Shown: positions 23,916 to 34,893, numbered from the stretch's first letter. The stretch is DNA of 64,000 bases from Peronospora farinosa (GCA_947646735.1 CANTFK010000666.1:186001-250000); one strand, 5' to 3'. Program-made: numbers and translations. Notes: generated from the sequence alone by a model not told the origin.

Positions 23916-24521
23916 TTAAATGGCCCTATCCGACGGTTTAGGGGCACTGATAACGCGCTGTATCTGCTCTGATAGGTTTGTAACCCGCTCTTGTTCCTGA
24001 TTACTCTTTCCTTCACTCTCTTGTCTCTTTTGAGTCGCAAGGAGTTCAATATTGGTCAAAATTTGGTAATAAAAGTCGACTTCGTCTTTCAAATGTAAAA
24101 TTTTGAGTCTCATTCGGACGTTTTCGCCAAGCAAGTCCTGGTCAAGGCACTGGGCCACCTTCTTTTGTCGGCGTAACCCCTCTATGTAACCTATGTAACC
24201 ATCCTCTTCCTTCGACGGTTGTGAAGCTTCTACGGCGGCTTTCGAGTTGGAATCTTGGCCACTTGGTGTCTTTTTATCTGTATTTGTAGTAAATTTAGCG
24301 CGCTTGGAGGCTACTAACGTGCTCTCCAAGCAATTATCTTCCACTTCGTGTAACCTTTTTTGGACATCCTTCGTTCTCGATGTTACGTAAATCTCCCGAG
24401 GTCGTACTAACTTCATTGGACTACGAATGTTTGTAGGAGAACGCATGCGAGTCTGGAGCATGGGAAGGGCCTTTGTAGGAGAGGAATACGCATGGGATGT
24501 CGACGCAGGGATCTCGGACAT
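23916..24521 (-). CDS. Coiled-coil protein of unknown function
   Basis: An intact 201-residue frame from a good ATG (24521) to a TAA, with no introns needed. The N-terminal ~120 residues are low in order, basic and serine/proline-rich, with three SPTK/SPMK-like sites (SSPTKALP, RSPTNIRSP) that would suit proline-directed kinases. Residues ~115-195 form a heptad-rich coiled coil (ENVRMRLKILHLKDEVDFYY onward). A nuclear or cell-cycle protein is a guess from that composition. I do not recognise the family. It sits in a minus-strand row with CPSF1 and DIS3. Confidence 0.7.
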   Translation of the reverse strand: MSEIPASTSHAYSSPTKALPMLQTRMRSPTNIRSPMKLVRPREIYVTSRTKDVQKRLHEVEDNCLESTLVASKRAKFTTNTDKKTPSGQDSNSKAAVEASQPSKEEDGYIGYIEGLRRQKKVAQCLDQDLLGENVRMRLKILHLKDEVDFYYQILTNIELLATQKRQESEGKSNQEQERVTNLSEQIQRVISAPKPSDRAI

Positions 24522-24711
24522 TAGTTAATTACTTGCAATGAAGAATAAATAGTATTATTGTGGATTAAATCCAAAGTTTTTTGTACTATTTTTCGCTAAG
24601 ATATTATATACTACTGATAGTGTAAGATAAAATAGCTACGAAGTCGATTAATACCTCAGTTCATATCAAGAGTAGTATGTCTGGTAGACTAATACATGTA
24701 GTAGCAACACT

Positions 24712-27700
24712 TTATGCAGCTACTCTGCGTTTCTTACGAGCTGCCCGAAGATTAATTTCTGCTTTCTTCTGTTTCTCGTCCTTTTGTTCTTCTTTGTCCA
24801 CAATGTCGTCTTCATCCAATAAATCCATTTTCAGTTCTTGACGATTGCCAAAAGTAAGTGCGACGTAAACCTTGACAAGCACACGATCAAAAACTTGGAG
24901 GGTGCGATTCTTCTTTTGTACAAGCGTAAGCGAGTGACAATTGGCATTGTATCGCACGACATGTTCGTCATCTTGTTCGCCCTTTTCACATAGAAAAATC
25001 ATCCCTTCAATACCAAAACGGGGCAAGAGCACACCCACTCCATTATTCTTGACCTTTGTGATCACGGCATCTGTCCGTGTCGGATATTGCTGGAAATACA
25101 TCACTGTATGTAGAGTCACGGAAGCTCGACCAGCAAGTTGAGCTGCATGATGACGTCGGTTCAGTTGGTCACTGATCTCATGTAGATGAGACTTGTTCTC
25201 GAGATAGCTTGGTAGTGGTGCAATACCAATGGCAGCAGCTAACAGGCGATGGACAACCACGTCAGCATATCGTCGAATAGGTGATGTAAAGTGCGTGTAG
25301 ATTGGAGCTGCCAGACCGTAGTGATGAAATTCCGGGGGTGCCACCTCGCCTGAACTGAAGTAGCTAGCCGGCATCATACAGCGTGTAGTCATGATACGCA
25401 GCAGCTTGTTGAAGTACGGGTTTGCTTTGTCGCCATGTTTTCGCTTGCCCTTGTTTCTCTCGCCTGATTGCTTGGAAGAGACGTCAGCAGCATCTAACGA
25501 GTCTTGCAACTGCTTCGATGTATCCACGTGCAAGTCAACACCCACTGCCTTGGCTTGACTGCAAAGTAGATCAAACTGACGCTTGGAAGGTGCTGGATGC
25601 CGGCGGAGCATCGAAAAGGTCGGGAAGTGACGCACAATCTTTTTGGCGACAGTGATGTTTGCCAGAAGCATAAATTCTTCCACAAGAGCATTGGTGTCAC
25701 GGAGAGTGTACATTTGCACATCTAACGGATTTTGTGTTTCCGTGTCAAGCACAAAACGCACCTCAGGTGAAGCCAGTGTCAAAGCACCTGCCTCAATACG
25801 CTTGGCACGCAAGCGTTTAGCGATTACATTCAGTGTCTTGATACCACTTCCCAGCAATTGGCGCCGCTCAAACTCCTGCACACTTTCACCCACCTTCTTC
25901 TCCTTCTTCGCGTTTTGGCCATAGACATCACCCGCGCTAGGATCGTCCAAGTACTCTTGCGCCTGCTGGTAAGACAGCGAAGCCACAGAGCGAATAAGAC
26001 TTTTGCAGAATGACACATCGACGATCTGAACTTCATTATCACCAACAAGCTTCATCTCCCACAAGACACTGAAAGCAAAGTGATCTTCCGTAGATGTAAG
26101 CGAACAGAGCTTGGTCGTCAGCAGGCCTGGTAGCATATCAAGACGGCGGTCGACAAGGTAAGTCGACGTTCCACGGTCGGCAGCCTCTTCATCGAGTGGA
26201 CTGGATGGTGCTACAAAATGCGTCACGTCGGCAATGTGCACACCCACTTGCAAATTTCCATTCGGCAAAAGTTTTGCATGCAGCGCATCGTCAATGTCCT
26301 TACAATTAGGCGGGTCAATACTCATGACGGGCAGGTCCCGCAGGTCGCGACGCCCCGTGGAATTTTCAGGGGTAATTTTCCAGTCCTCTGGGGGCAGACA
26401 ACGCATCACTTCGTCGCTAAACTGGTCGCACGGAATATTGTGCTCGATCAGCAACACATTCGTCTCAGTCTCCTTGTCACCAATGACACCAAGTGTGCGA
26501 ACATAGTGACCTAGCGGAAACTTGCTCTCCGCAGGCCAGGAATCAATGGCCACCAACAGTCTTTTATCCATAAGAATTTCCTGCTGCCGCGTTTGTATCT
26601 TAATCTTTGGAACCTTTCGGTCGACGGGCACAACCAAGCAGCTTCCAGACGCATTGAACGGTACTCCGTCGCGTGGGGGCTCCAGCGATCCGCAAAACTT
26701 TCGCCAGTTCCGCTGAATGATACCCACAACCCGTCCAGCAGGCTTCACAGTCTGAGCAGCGTCACTTTGCACAAGTGCCACTTGTTCCAGTGACACGGTA
26801 GGTTCAGCCACACCAACAGGTTCTGGTTGCTCGTCCTTTTGGTCGTCATCAGCTTCTTCAGCCGCGTGTGCAGCAGCGGAGCCATTCGCAGCAAACGAAT
26901 CCGATTGTTTCTTCCACTGCTCCTTCGGCAGCAATTGAATAACAACCAGATCTCCATCAATCGCGCGGTTAATATGTTCTCGACCTTGCAGCAACACCGG
27001 AATTTTCACCCCATTCTCTCCGTGAATCAACACATGACACTCAAGCCAATGGTCACGATTGCATCGAATCGTGCCTTTAAACAACCTCTTATTTTTAATC
27101 CCAGCAAGCAAATCCGCCGCCGGCAAATGCTCTGGATACAGTTTCTTCTTGTCTGCACGTCCCTTAACAGTACTCACCCCTTCAACTGTCAGCTTCTTCT
27201 CATCTGCTGCTGGCGCAGACAGCAGATCCATCAGTTCCGGAAATTCATTAGCTACAGGCTTCAAGAAGTCAGCGATGGTCACTCCACCTTTTACTCCAAA
27301 TTCTTCAGCGTGCATCAAGTCCTCTGCATCATTAGCCAAAAACTGGACACGGAACTTGTCACTCCTCTCAAGTTCTTTTAAATGACATGTGTACCACATC
27401 CAAGCAGTAGCTACCGCACGTTTATTGCGGTCCTCTTCCGTTTCCAAAGTATTTTCCTGTTCATCTGTCTGATAACCTCTTGGCAGCATTTGATTCTTCT
27501 GAACAAAGCAGGATCTATGATGTTCATTGGCAAAGACGACAAAGCGTCGATCGGCATTCATCAAAAGTGCCCGGAGACGATTGTAGACCCCCAAGTCTTG
27601 TCTTTTGACAAATTCCCATACAGTTTCCACGATTAAAACGTCCGCAAAAACCTCCAGAGTGTCCACTTTTGTCTTCTTCTTGATCGAAAACTCCAAAACG

Positions 27701-27966
27701 TCCATTTGTAGTAAAACGGTCTTCATAGACGGTAATAAATACACCCCGTCTCTTGGACAATCTCCTAACATTGTCTTGGTTGTGCCCAATACGTGTGTGG
27801 CTGCTGACGCGTCATTGTCAGTGCTACAGAGCGAACAACTAGGCAGCGAACAGCTCAGATCGTCACGTAAATAACGCTCTCGGACCTTACGTACTACACG
27901 TCCACGGCGAGTAGCAACGTTGAGCTCGTCCACGCACCACAAGAGCGGTGTCTCGGCTTCGACCAT
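24712..27966 (-). CDS. DIS3: DIS3/RRP44 exosome 3'-5' exoribonuclease, PIN site altered
   Basis: Catalytic subunit of the RNA exosome, degrading and processing RNA 3' to 5' in nucleus and cytoplasm. It is 1,084 residues from the ATG at 27966 (human about 958) and uninterrupted. Domains: CR3 cysteines (C39, C44, C47 in DDLSCSLPSCSLC); PIN domain ~75-225; two cold-shock domains ~330-530; RNB ~535-945 with the SIDPPNCKDIDDALH active site (~547); S1 ~960-1055. Closeness to DIS3 rather than DIS3L is shown by YPEHLP, GRVVGIIQRNW and HYGLAAPIYTHFTSPIRRYAD. By residue comparison from memory, three of the four PIN endonuclease acids are changed: S80, F119 and K182 stand where DIS3 has D, E and D. D213 remains. 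The exonuclease site looks complete. The frame stays open 59 codons upstream (to 28143) with a hydrophobic segment; I chose the ATG where DIS3 homology starts. Confidence 0.93.
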   Translation of the reverse strand: MVEAETPLLWCVDELNVATRRGRVVRKVRERYLRDDLSCSLPSCSLCSTDNDASAATHVLGTTKTMLGDCPRDGVYLLPSMKTVLLQMDVLEFSIKKKTKVDTLEVFADVLIVETVWEFVKRQDLGVYNRLRALLMNADRRFVVFANEHHRSCFVQKNQMLPRGYQTDEQENTLETEEDRNKRAVATAWMWYTCHLKELERSDKFRVQFLANDAEDLMHAEEFGVKGGVTIADFLKPVANEFPELMDLLSAPAADEKKLTVEGVSTVKGRADKKKLYPEHLPAADLLAGIKNKRLFKGTIRCNRDHWLECHVLIHGENGVKIPVLLQGREHINRAIDGDLVVIQLLPKEQWKKQSDSFAANGSAAAHAAEEADDDQKDEQPEPVGVAEPTVSLEQVALVQSDAAQTVKPAGRVVGIIQRNWRKFCGSLEPPRDGVPFNASGSCLVVPVDRKVPKIKIQTRQQEILMDKRLLVAIDSWPAESKFPLGHYVRTLGVIGDKETETNVLLIEHNIPCDQFSDEVMRCLPPEDWKITPENSTGRRDLRDLPVMSIDPPNCKDIDDALHAKLLPNGNLQVGVHIADVTHFVAPSSPLDEEAADRGTSTYLVDRRLDMLPGLLTTKLCSLTSTEDHFAFSVLWEMKLVGDNEVQIVDVSFCKSLIRSVASLSYQQAQEYLDDPSAGDVYGQNAKKEKKVGESVQEFERRQLLGSGIKTLNVIAKRLRAKRIEAGALTLASPEVRFVLDTETQNPLDVQMYTLRDTNALVEEFMLLANITVAKKIVRHFPTFSMLRRHPAPSKRQFDLLCSQAKAVGVDLHVDTSKQLQDSLDAADVSSKQSGERNKGKRKHGDKANPYFNKLLRIMTTRCMMPASYFSSGEVAPPEFHHYGLAAPIYTHFTSPIRRYADVVVHRLLAAAIGIAPLPSYLENKSHLHEISDQLNRRHHAAQLAGRASVTLHTVMYFQQYPTRTDAVITKVKNNGVGVLLPRFGIEGMIFLCEKGEQDDEHVVRYNANCHSLTLVQKKNRTLQVFDRVLVKVYVALTFGNRQELKMDLLDEDDIVDKEEQKDEKQKKAEINLRAARKKRRVAA

Positions 27967-28143
27967 GGTGAATGATACAATAATGGTTGGTGAAGACGCT
28001 GATCTAATTTCAACCAATGAGAATGCAAAAAATAAGATTTTCAGCGAATAGGAAAAACTGTAGTGATGGCTGCTGATATTTGTAGCCATACCACCTGTGA
28101 GCAGAATGACGATCACGTTGAAGATGACCATCATTCTTATCAC

Positions 28144-28538
28144 GAAACCTAGGTAACCTTAGTTTGCCAGGTACTCTATAGAGTATCTAATCGCATTGAT
28201 ATTTGTAGTAAGAATGACTGAATGGTAGTTTATTGTATCAGTAGTGACCAGATATCACTACGACGGATGCAAGAAAGTAGTCAGCTCATAGAAAGTCATT
28301 TGTAACGTGCTCGATGGTTCATTCCGTGATGTTTTAGGCTGGGCCCGTCACGCTACTTGAGTCCTTTCGGTGAGATGCGCGACTTTCAAGACCAGTAATG
28401 GGGCATTACAACGCGCCTTTCGACAATGTTTTGGTAAGGGGTAGATGAGTGATAGTGAACCGTTCGTTCATTCGAGAAATTACTCTCTGAAAGCAGACCT
28501 CTTCCACTTTGGCGTCGAAATCTCGGTTTTTCCAGTAC
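28144..28538. promoter_or_regulatory. Shared upstream region of DIS3 (-) and the ZIP gene (+)
   Basis: DIS3 and the ZIP transporter diverge from here, so both promoters should lie within roughly 570 bp (27967-28538). No specific element is recognised; the assignment rests on gene orientation only. Confidence 0.45.
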
Positions 28539-29522
28539 ATGAACGACACTGAATTGTACCATCATGATCATGCCGCCCACATCGTCATAGCATTGCAACT
28601 TAACGCTGCTGCTGCATCCGCCACGGTGGTGGGTGGTTTGATCATTTGCAGTCATCGCACGCTTCAATTAGCTACCCCAATGGCACTGGCCACGACACTC
28701 AGCATTTCTGGAGGTGTCACGATCTTCCTTGCACTTGTTGTAAGCTTCAGTTATTCCGTAGCCCAATTCGCTGTAACTTTTCAGTCCGAGGTCGACAACT
28801 ACGATACGCTTGATTGTAAATCCTGGACAGCAGCTACAATGTGTTTAGGAGCTGGAATACTAATCGTCTACGCTGTAGACTTTGTGGTTCAAAAACTCAC
28901 CCCTGGGCTTGACCCGGAGACACCAAAAACCCTGCCTACAGTTATCGATTGCGAAAGAGGTTCCTTGCGTCGAAGCCTTCAAGACAGTGTTCTTCTAGAG
29001 TCTCCTCGAACTCAAGATTTTGTCAAAATGGACGAGGCTGCCAAAGACAAACTGCAACGAATGGGTATCCTTAGTGGAATCGCCATCGCTTTGCACAACA
29101 TTCCATCAGGCATTGCTACATTCACAGCAGGAATGGAGGACCCGGCAATTGGTGCATCTATGGCCATTGGTGTCGGCCTCCACAATATCGCCGAAGGTGT
29201 TGCCGTAGCAGCTCCAGTGTATTTTGCAACTGGTAGCAAGTGGAAGGCCATCATGTGGTGCATAGTGGCTGCAATGGCCGAACATGTCGGAGCCTTCATT
29301 GCCCTTGCTGCTGCAGGCAGCGACGGTCACGATACTGACCAGGCGGTTCTATACGGTATTGTCGCCGGCATGATGGCTACGATCGCGATGAAGGACATCT
29401 TTCCTACAGCTTACACTTATGCAAATGGTCGAATCCACCTCGTCTCAAATGGTGGACTCATGGGCATGCTCCTTATGGCACTAAGTCTATGGATTTTTAA
29501 ATACATGGGTATAGGCACGTAA
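28539..29522 (+). CDS. ZIP-family metal transporter (ZupT-like)
   Basis: A membrane transporter that would move zinc or another divalent metal into the cytoplasm. It is 327 residues from the first in-frame ATG (28539). The frame is also open 10 codons upstream without an ATG. About eight membrane segments can be picked out. The two family-signature helices are intact: ALHNIPSGIATF (~184-195) and GLHNIAEGVAVAAP (~213-226), each with the HN..(P)E/SG metal-binding pattern, as in ZupT and GufA-type ZIPs. A charged cytoplasmic loop of ~60 residues (SLRRSLQDSVLL region) separates TM3 and TM4, and it lacks the histidine-rich stretch seen in many eukaryotic ZIPs. An N-terminal YHHDHAAH may bind metal. 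No intron is needed. The substrate cannot be told from sequence. Confidence 0.9.
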   Translation: MNDTELYHHDHAAHIVIALQLNAAAASATVVGGLIICSHRTLQLATPMALATTLSISGGVTIFLALVVSFSYSVAQFAVTFQSEVDNYDTLDCKSWTAATMCLGAGILIVYAVDFVVQKLTPGLDPETPKTLPTVIDCERGSLRRSLQDSVLLESPRTQDFVKMDEAAKDKLQRMGILSGIAIALHNIPSGIATFTAGMEDPAIGASMAIGVGLHNIAEGVAVAAPVYFATGSKWKAIMWCIVAAMAEHVGAFIALAAAGSDGHDTDQAVLYGIVAGMMATIAMKDIFPTAYTYANGRIHLVSNGGLMGMLLMALSLWIFKYMGIGT

Positions 29523-29741
29523 GATAAATCGACAAAACACACACATTAACATCAAACATCTTTGTATCATCGAGTGTGTTTAGTTAGTTAGTACACTTTG
29601 TTGCTATGTTTTTGGTCCAAGTAATCAACTGAACTCCTAATTGAGGCCTAACATTCTTACAGGAATCTTGAATGGTCTCGTCCGTCAACAATGTGTGTGC
29701 CACACTATTTCCATTTGACTGGCAAATACAGTGTCCAAAAG

Positions 29742-30925
29742 ATGGCTCAAGTGGTGACAGATTTTTTCCAGTACTTGGAAGACCCGGATGTAGCTGTAGC
29801 CGTGGCTGTGATTAAAGCTTTGACTGGTGTTATTATACATAGTGAGGCCAGCACGATGATGCAAATGGAGGGAGAATTGCAAGAAGCAGCGCAGCAGCTA
29901 CGCACTTTCCAAGCCGCAGATGACCAGACGCTGGCCACACGTTTTCATAATTCAATTGCTACTACCGCCGGCTGTCAGTTATTCTTACGATATGTAACAC
30001 GTTGCTTCTTGGAATTTGATGATTTTGATCTCTGTCGCTCCCAGCTCATTGACCGTGGAAAATTATTTGCCGAGACGTCACTTTCGAGTCGTCAGCGCAT
30101 TAGTGATGTGGGCCACAACTTTATTCGTGACGGCATGGTTAGTCATTTACTTATTATGTACGAGTACTTAAATGTCTCGAGTGGTGATATATAACAGTAT
30201 CTGATATGTGAAATGTTGATGCGGCTCTTCTGCAGAAAGTATTGACGCACGGCAAGTCCCGCGTGGTGATTGCATTATTGTGTGAAGCTGCTAAGACCAA
30301 GAACTTTTCTGTATCTGTGACGGAGGGAAAAAGTACTGCATCGGGGTAAAGGGACTTTTCTTGTGTATTGAGTGTTTTGGTGCTTATGTTTTTGCTTGAT
30401 TGTTGTAGACTTAGTACAGCGAAAGAACTGGCGAAGGCGGGTATTCCTACGACAGTAATTCTCGACTCGGCAGTTGCATACTATATGGAACAGGTGGATA
30501 TTGTGATTGTTGGCGCGGAAGGTGTTGTTGAAAATGGCGGAATCGTCAATTCGGTATGATGGTTGTATTTGAGAGGAATGAGGAAGTTTTCTTCAGCTCA
30601 TGTATCGTGTTTTTTTCAGATTGGCACATACTCAATTGCAGTAATCGCACAAGCACTGAAGAAACAATTTTACGTGGCGGCAGAGAGTTACAAGTTTGCT
30701 CGTTTGTATCCGTTGACGCAGCGTGACGTTCCGCAAAAACACATGGCTGCTCTGTCTAGCGATATTGCGGGTGACGAACCCATCGACGAGACGATGAAGA
30801 ACGTATCGTTTGAGAGCCCGTTCTTTGACTATACCCCGCCTGGATACATTGCGTTAATATTCACAGATTTAGGCGTCCTCACTCCGTCTGCGGTTTCGGA
30901 CGAATTGATCAAACTATATCAGTAG
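29742..30925 (+). CDS. EIF2B1: eIF2B subunit alpha (4 exons)
   Basis: Regulatory subunit of eIF2B, the GDP-GTP exchange factor for eIF2 in translation initiation; it senses phosphorylated eIF2-alpha. Exons: 29742-30137, 30236-30345, 30409-30553, 30620-30925; all introns GT-AG, 63-98 bp; 318 residues (human about 305). Family blocks appear in order: [24 protein letters not shown] joined to [10 protein letters not shown] across intron 1, [35 protein letters not shown], and the C-terminal [31 protein letters not shown], which is nearly invariant in this subunit. A further in-frame ATG lies at 29691 and would add 17 residues; the ATG at 29742 matches the family start better. Intact. Confidence 0.95.
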
Positions 30926-32069
30926 CTTCTTAAGAAACAGGTGGAAGTTCAATCTAAGTTTTGATTGTAACGTTTGTCTTTTACAAAGCATGCACTTGCC
31001 CCAAGTTCAATGCACTGTCTCTAGACTATATGCTGACTGGATGGATAAGAGACAGACAGATAGACATAGTGGTTTCTATCAGCTGCTTCGCTACTTCCAA
31101 CATTTTGACCGAAGCATGCTAGCGCCATCACTGGACTGGAGACCTGCAAGACGGATGATCATCTGCTAAACGTGCGGTCACAAATGGCTGAACTCGTGCT
31201 GTTTTACGTTCGTGGACTGCCACGTCGGCTACGTCATGGCTAGGTTGACAAAAAGTGGCCGTTATCAGGCGCGAGCACGATTTTGGCCAATAGTCGTTGC
31301 TAAGTTTGAACAGATTTGCTTAAACACCTTCGTGCAACTTGAAGTCGAGCAGCATCCAGCAATTAGCAACCAAGCACCCGAAAGGCGCAATGTCCGACAG
31401 TGCAACTTTTGAGCTGTGACTGAGGGATCAGTACGCTGTGATCCGGGCTCGTAGTTTCACTTGTGTTGCATCATGAAGCCAGGTCGGCAGTTGAACTTCA
31501 AAGTCGCAAAAACCTGGCCGCTAGCTACAATGATCAGCATCTTTTTACCGACGACCTGATATCTCCTGACTGTTTGTTCAAGCAAGACAAGTTGCTTTTG
31601 AGCGTTCTTAGAGTACCTTGCATCGCGGTAACTTCCAACTTTAACATTATCCTTTCTTTATTTGAAATCGGTTCACCGAAATCTTACAGCTCTACATTAG
31701 CATAGGTAATTATACTTCAACAACTTCAATAACTTCAGAACAGAATGTCTACAATTAGGAACTCGCAAGACCACCACAATTTCGGTGCCGTGTCAACAGT
31801 TGTTGAGCTTATATTTGCCAATGTTGTCGTTTCACAAGAAAAAGGGAGATTTGCTCTACCGGTCAATTAGGCTCACTCATTTTTGGTCAAGCGGTTCTTT
31901 TTCCGCATGGTACATCAAATTTTGGCAAGAGACTACGACAGGGTGCAAGTCCACTTCAAAATCTACGTCCAAAGACGTCGTGTATTTCAAAGAGACATAC
32001 CCACAACTGCTCAAATCCCAATCAATCACAAGTGAATTGACCATTACCACATAAGCCTCGTATTTCAAT
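30926..32069. other. Intergenic; no gene recognised
   Basis: Short frames only (for example 31212-31412 and 31785-32054), without domains or splice logic. The right end must contain the promoter of the zinc-repeat gene. Confidence 0.45.
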
Positions 32070-32813
32070 ATGGAAACCATCCTCCCACCGCTTGACATAC
32101 AGCTCAGTAATGGCATATGGAAGCAGTCATTGTCGCATTCTACCGAGAACCGTCGGATGCATTTGCGCAGCTTTTTTCCCTTAGGGTCAATGGCACCTAC
32201 CTCTATACCTAGCAATACAGAGTGGTCACCACGCTTCGTGGGCATGAGGGACGTGCTTAGCTTGCAGGTGTCACCACTAAAGGAGAAACGTTACGTGCGT
32301 CTGCCATCCATTGACATCATGATCAACCGGGACCCCAGTCCAAAAAGTCTTATTCCCATGCAGACGTACTGTATGGACTTTCATAAACAGCACCAGGACA
32401 CTAAGACGGTCTCGCTACGTCAGTCTGAGCTCAGAAGTCTGATGTGCGAGCAGCAGACCCCGGCGCTCAGCTGCTGTATCAACACTGACAAGGTCAAACG
32501 AAGCAGTAATGCCAAGCTCTGTGGTATGGTTGAGTGCAAGAAACGTGCCAAGGCTGGCGGCTTTTGTATCGCCCATGGCGGTGGTCTACGTTGTTCGGAA
32601 GTGAGTTGCACCAAGCACGCAGTGAGTCTCGGACTGTGCATCAGTCACGGTGGAGGTAAACGCTGTAATGTGGAAGGATGTCTCAATGCATCTCGTAAGA
32701 ATGGTGTGTGCTGGAGCCATGGCGGTAAACGTCTATGCAAGATCGAGGGGTGCAATAAAGGCCCCAAGTCTGGTGGTTATTGTTGGCGTCACGGTAGCAA
32801 GATGAAGCTATAA
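32070..32813 (+). CDS. Tandem zinc-repeat protein ('WRKY19-like' in many annotations)
   Basis: A 247-residue intact frame from the ATG at 32070. The C-terminal ~110 residues hold four tandem copies of C-x4-C-x9-C-x2-H (for example CGMVECKKRAKAGGFCIAH and CNVEGCLNASRKNGVCWSH). Each is followed by a glycine run and a basic residue. Such repeats are common in oomycete and algal proteins that pipelines label WRKY19-like because of a similar repeat there; no WRKY domain is present. The N-terminal ~140 residues are basic and serine-rich without a domain. A nucleic-acid-binding or nuclear role is plausible from the zinc repeats, but there is no direct evidence. No introns are needed. Confidence 0.8.
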   Translation: METILPPLDIQLSNGIWKQSLSHSTENRRMHLRSFFPLGSMAPTSIPSNTEWSPRFVGMRDVLSLQVSPLKEKRYVRLPSIDIMINRDPSPKSLIPMQTYCMDFHKQHQDTKTVSLRQSELRSLMCEQQTPALSCCINTDKVKRSSNAKLCGMVECKKRAKAGGFCIAHGGGLRCSEVSCTKHAVSLGLCISHGGGKRCNVEGCLNASRKNGVCWSHGGKRLCKIEGCNKGPKSGGYCWRHGSKMKL

Positions 32814-34255
32814 GTCTTGAAACTAATTTATCTATCGTTTTGAATTGGAGATTGTCGGTATTTGCTGACGTGGTTATGTGATAACGACAGCCAAAAGCAC
32901 TTCGAGTGACGGTGCATGGTGCAACGTTGCTCGCTGACGTCACGCTGGATGAGACGCGCCCTGTGTTTGCGTTCGATGCTGGTTCAACTTTCCGGTAGTG
33001 CAAGTTGCAGCTTTCTGTCTTATCCATGAGACAATATTTTACTTTGACTAATATATGAATTCGGGTCTCACTCCAAGCACCATTTTATAGTATCGTCTAT
33101 GGCAACTTCAATTGCGAGCGATGACGACGGCGCGCACCAAGCAGCAAAAGGTGCAGTCCCTGGCCGATCTTACTATAGAGACCAGCAATTCTACTCGCAT
33201 TATGCGCTCAAAAACCAAAGCCTTTGTCTTGTTCGTATATATGCATACGCCACTTACATGCAATCCATCGCAACAACGATGCATTGCGTTTAATCTTCTA
33301 AGCATCGCAGATCTTGTCTAAACCGCCAATTAATCAATCACGCACCTCAAGTTCATGACCAAGTTGACTTGCTGGCCGGATGCACGAAGAGCTCTGATAA
33401 CACGTTCCATCTTTTACATCGACATTCCTCGATCGTCGAAATGTTCTTCATGCCAGCTATCTTGACTGTATTTATGTTTGAGGTCATCCCAGCAATTTGA
33501 ATCCGGGTCAATCGCACTCCTTTCATTTCGTCAATCTCTCTGCAACGAAACATACAATAAAAATCTTATCCGACCCCCTTCAATGTCAGTAGATGACTGA
33601 TTATATGCACTATAGTAAAGCCAAAGCTAGTAAGCTGCTTACAGTCGTGCGTACGCTTGAGTTGTGTACTAACCTGATAAAGAGCGTCGTCAATTGAGAC
33701 GAGACACTGCTGTGCTCGGATGTCTAGTAGGACAGCTTACGCTCAATGCCCATTGACGATCATATACACAAGAGACGGCTTACGCTGCCAAATGTTAATA
33801 TTGTGTAAACGCACGTCGGGTAAGATTCACCTGCTGTTACAGCTAGTATATAATGATGCTGCGTAGGGTAGAACTGAAAATCTATCGGTTGCTGTTTGAT
33901 ACTGTCAAGCAAAAGCGCCGACCTTGCCGATCAAAGATAGATCCTGACGTTGTATAAGGTATTCAATTTTTTTGCGCGCAGACTTTTTCGAAAGTACAAG
34001 TGTGTTTCTTGACCGAGTGTCGATCAATGCGGTCAAGTCGCCGCCCAACGGAAGTACAAGCGTTGCCCTGACTACTGCGCTATACAAAATGTATCTCATC
34101 CTGCTTGCGTGACGATACATGCGCACTGTGCAGGCGCCGAAACCAGACTGACTATATGTCAAAAGTTAGCCCACGCCTTCGCATCGTATGCATCGCTATC
34201 GGTGCAAGATACTTTGCTACTTTTATAAGTATGTAGCTAATGTCAAAGCAGATCG
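32814..34255. other. Intergenic; no gene recognised
   Basis: About 1.4 kb with only short frames and no repeat or RNA gene I can identify. It ends at the target-site duplication of the next retrotransposon. Confidence 0.45.
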
Positions 34256-34260
34256 CTTTA

Positions 34261-34893
34261 TGTAACGGGGTTACACGACGGTTGTAGCGTCTTTCCGAGA
34301 GTTTACGGTTAAACTCCCCTTTTGTATTGCATATAATGCTTTTTGTTACTTCTCTTTAGAGAGGTATTAAGTATGAGCGTTAAGATACAGTATTGGGTAA
34401 TACCGTATCTTATCGATTAGGATTCGATAAATCGATAACGCTGTATGAAGTACATCATACACAGATGTTTAGACGATACGTCGTCCAATAGCAAAGTCTG
34501 CATATAATAATTACTATTATAGTAATTAATCTAGTGTAGTGTAATCAGAGTAGGACTAATCATAAAATCTCAAAGCATAAATAAAATCAGTTCTCCTTTT
34601 GAGTTTAAGATCGCAAGTCGTTCTGACTTGTTCTCTTGTGCACTTCGTGCGTTAGTTCTCTGAACCTTTAAGCTTTTAGCTTGTTCTTTCAATCTGTGCG
34701 TTGGTTCTCTGAACCTTAAGCTTATTGCTTGACTGACTAAAGGTCTCTTTCCTAGTTCCTTAGAACAGAGTGAGTTTCAGTCGTTTAATTAGTTCCTTAG
34801 ATTTTAGCCTTAACTCTATCTAGTTCTCTAGGACTAAAAGGGTTTCGAGCCTTAAGTCATCCTCTGGCTAAAGAGCTGTGCAGTTCTGCGACA
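34261..34893 (+). repeat. 5' LTR, element A
   Basis: Starts TGTAACGGGG and ends ...GCGACA; 633 bp. It contains a TATA-like AT-rich block near 34500-34580 and direct repeats of CTCTGAACCTT. It pairs with 41361-41993. Confidence 0.95.

Noticed and set aside
26827..27381. 184-codon plus-strand frame opposite DIS3
   Set aside because: Shadow of the DIS3 frame; asparagine- and phenylalanine-rich without a domain.
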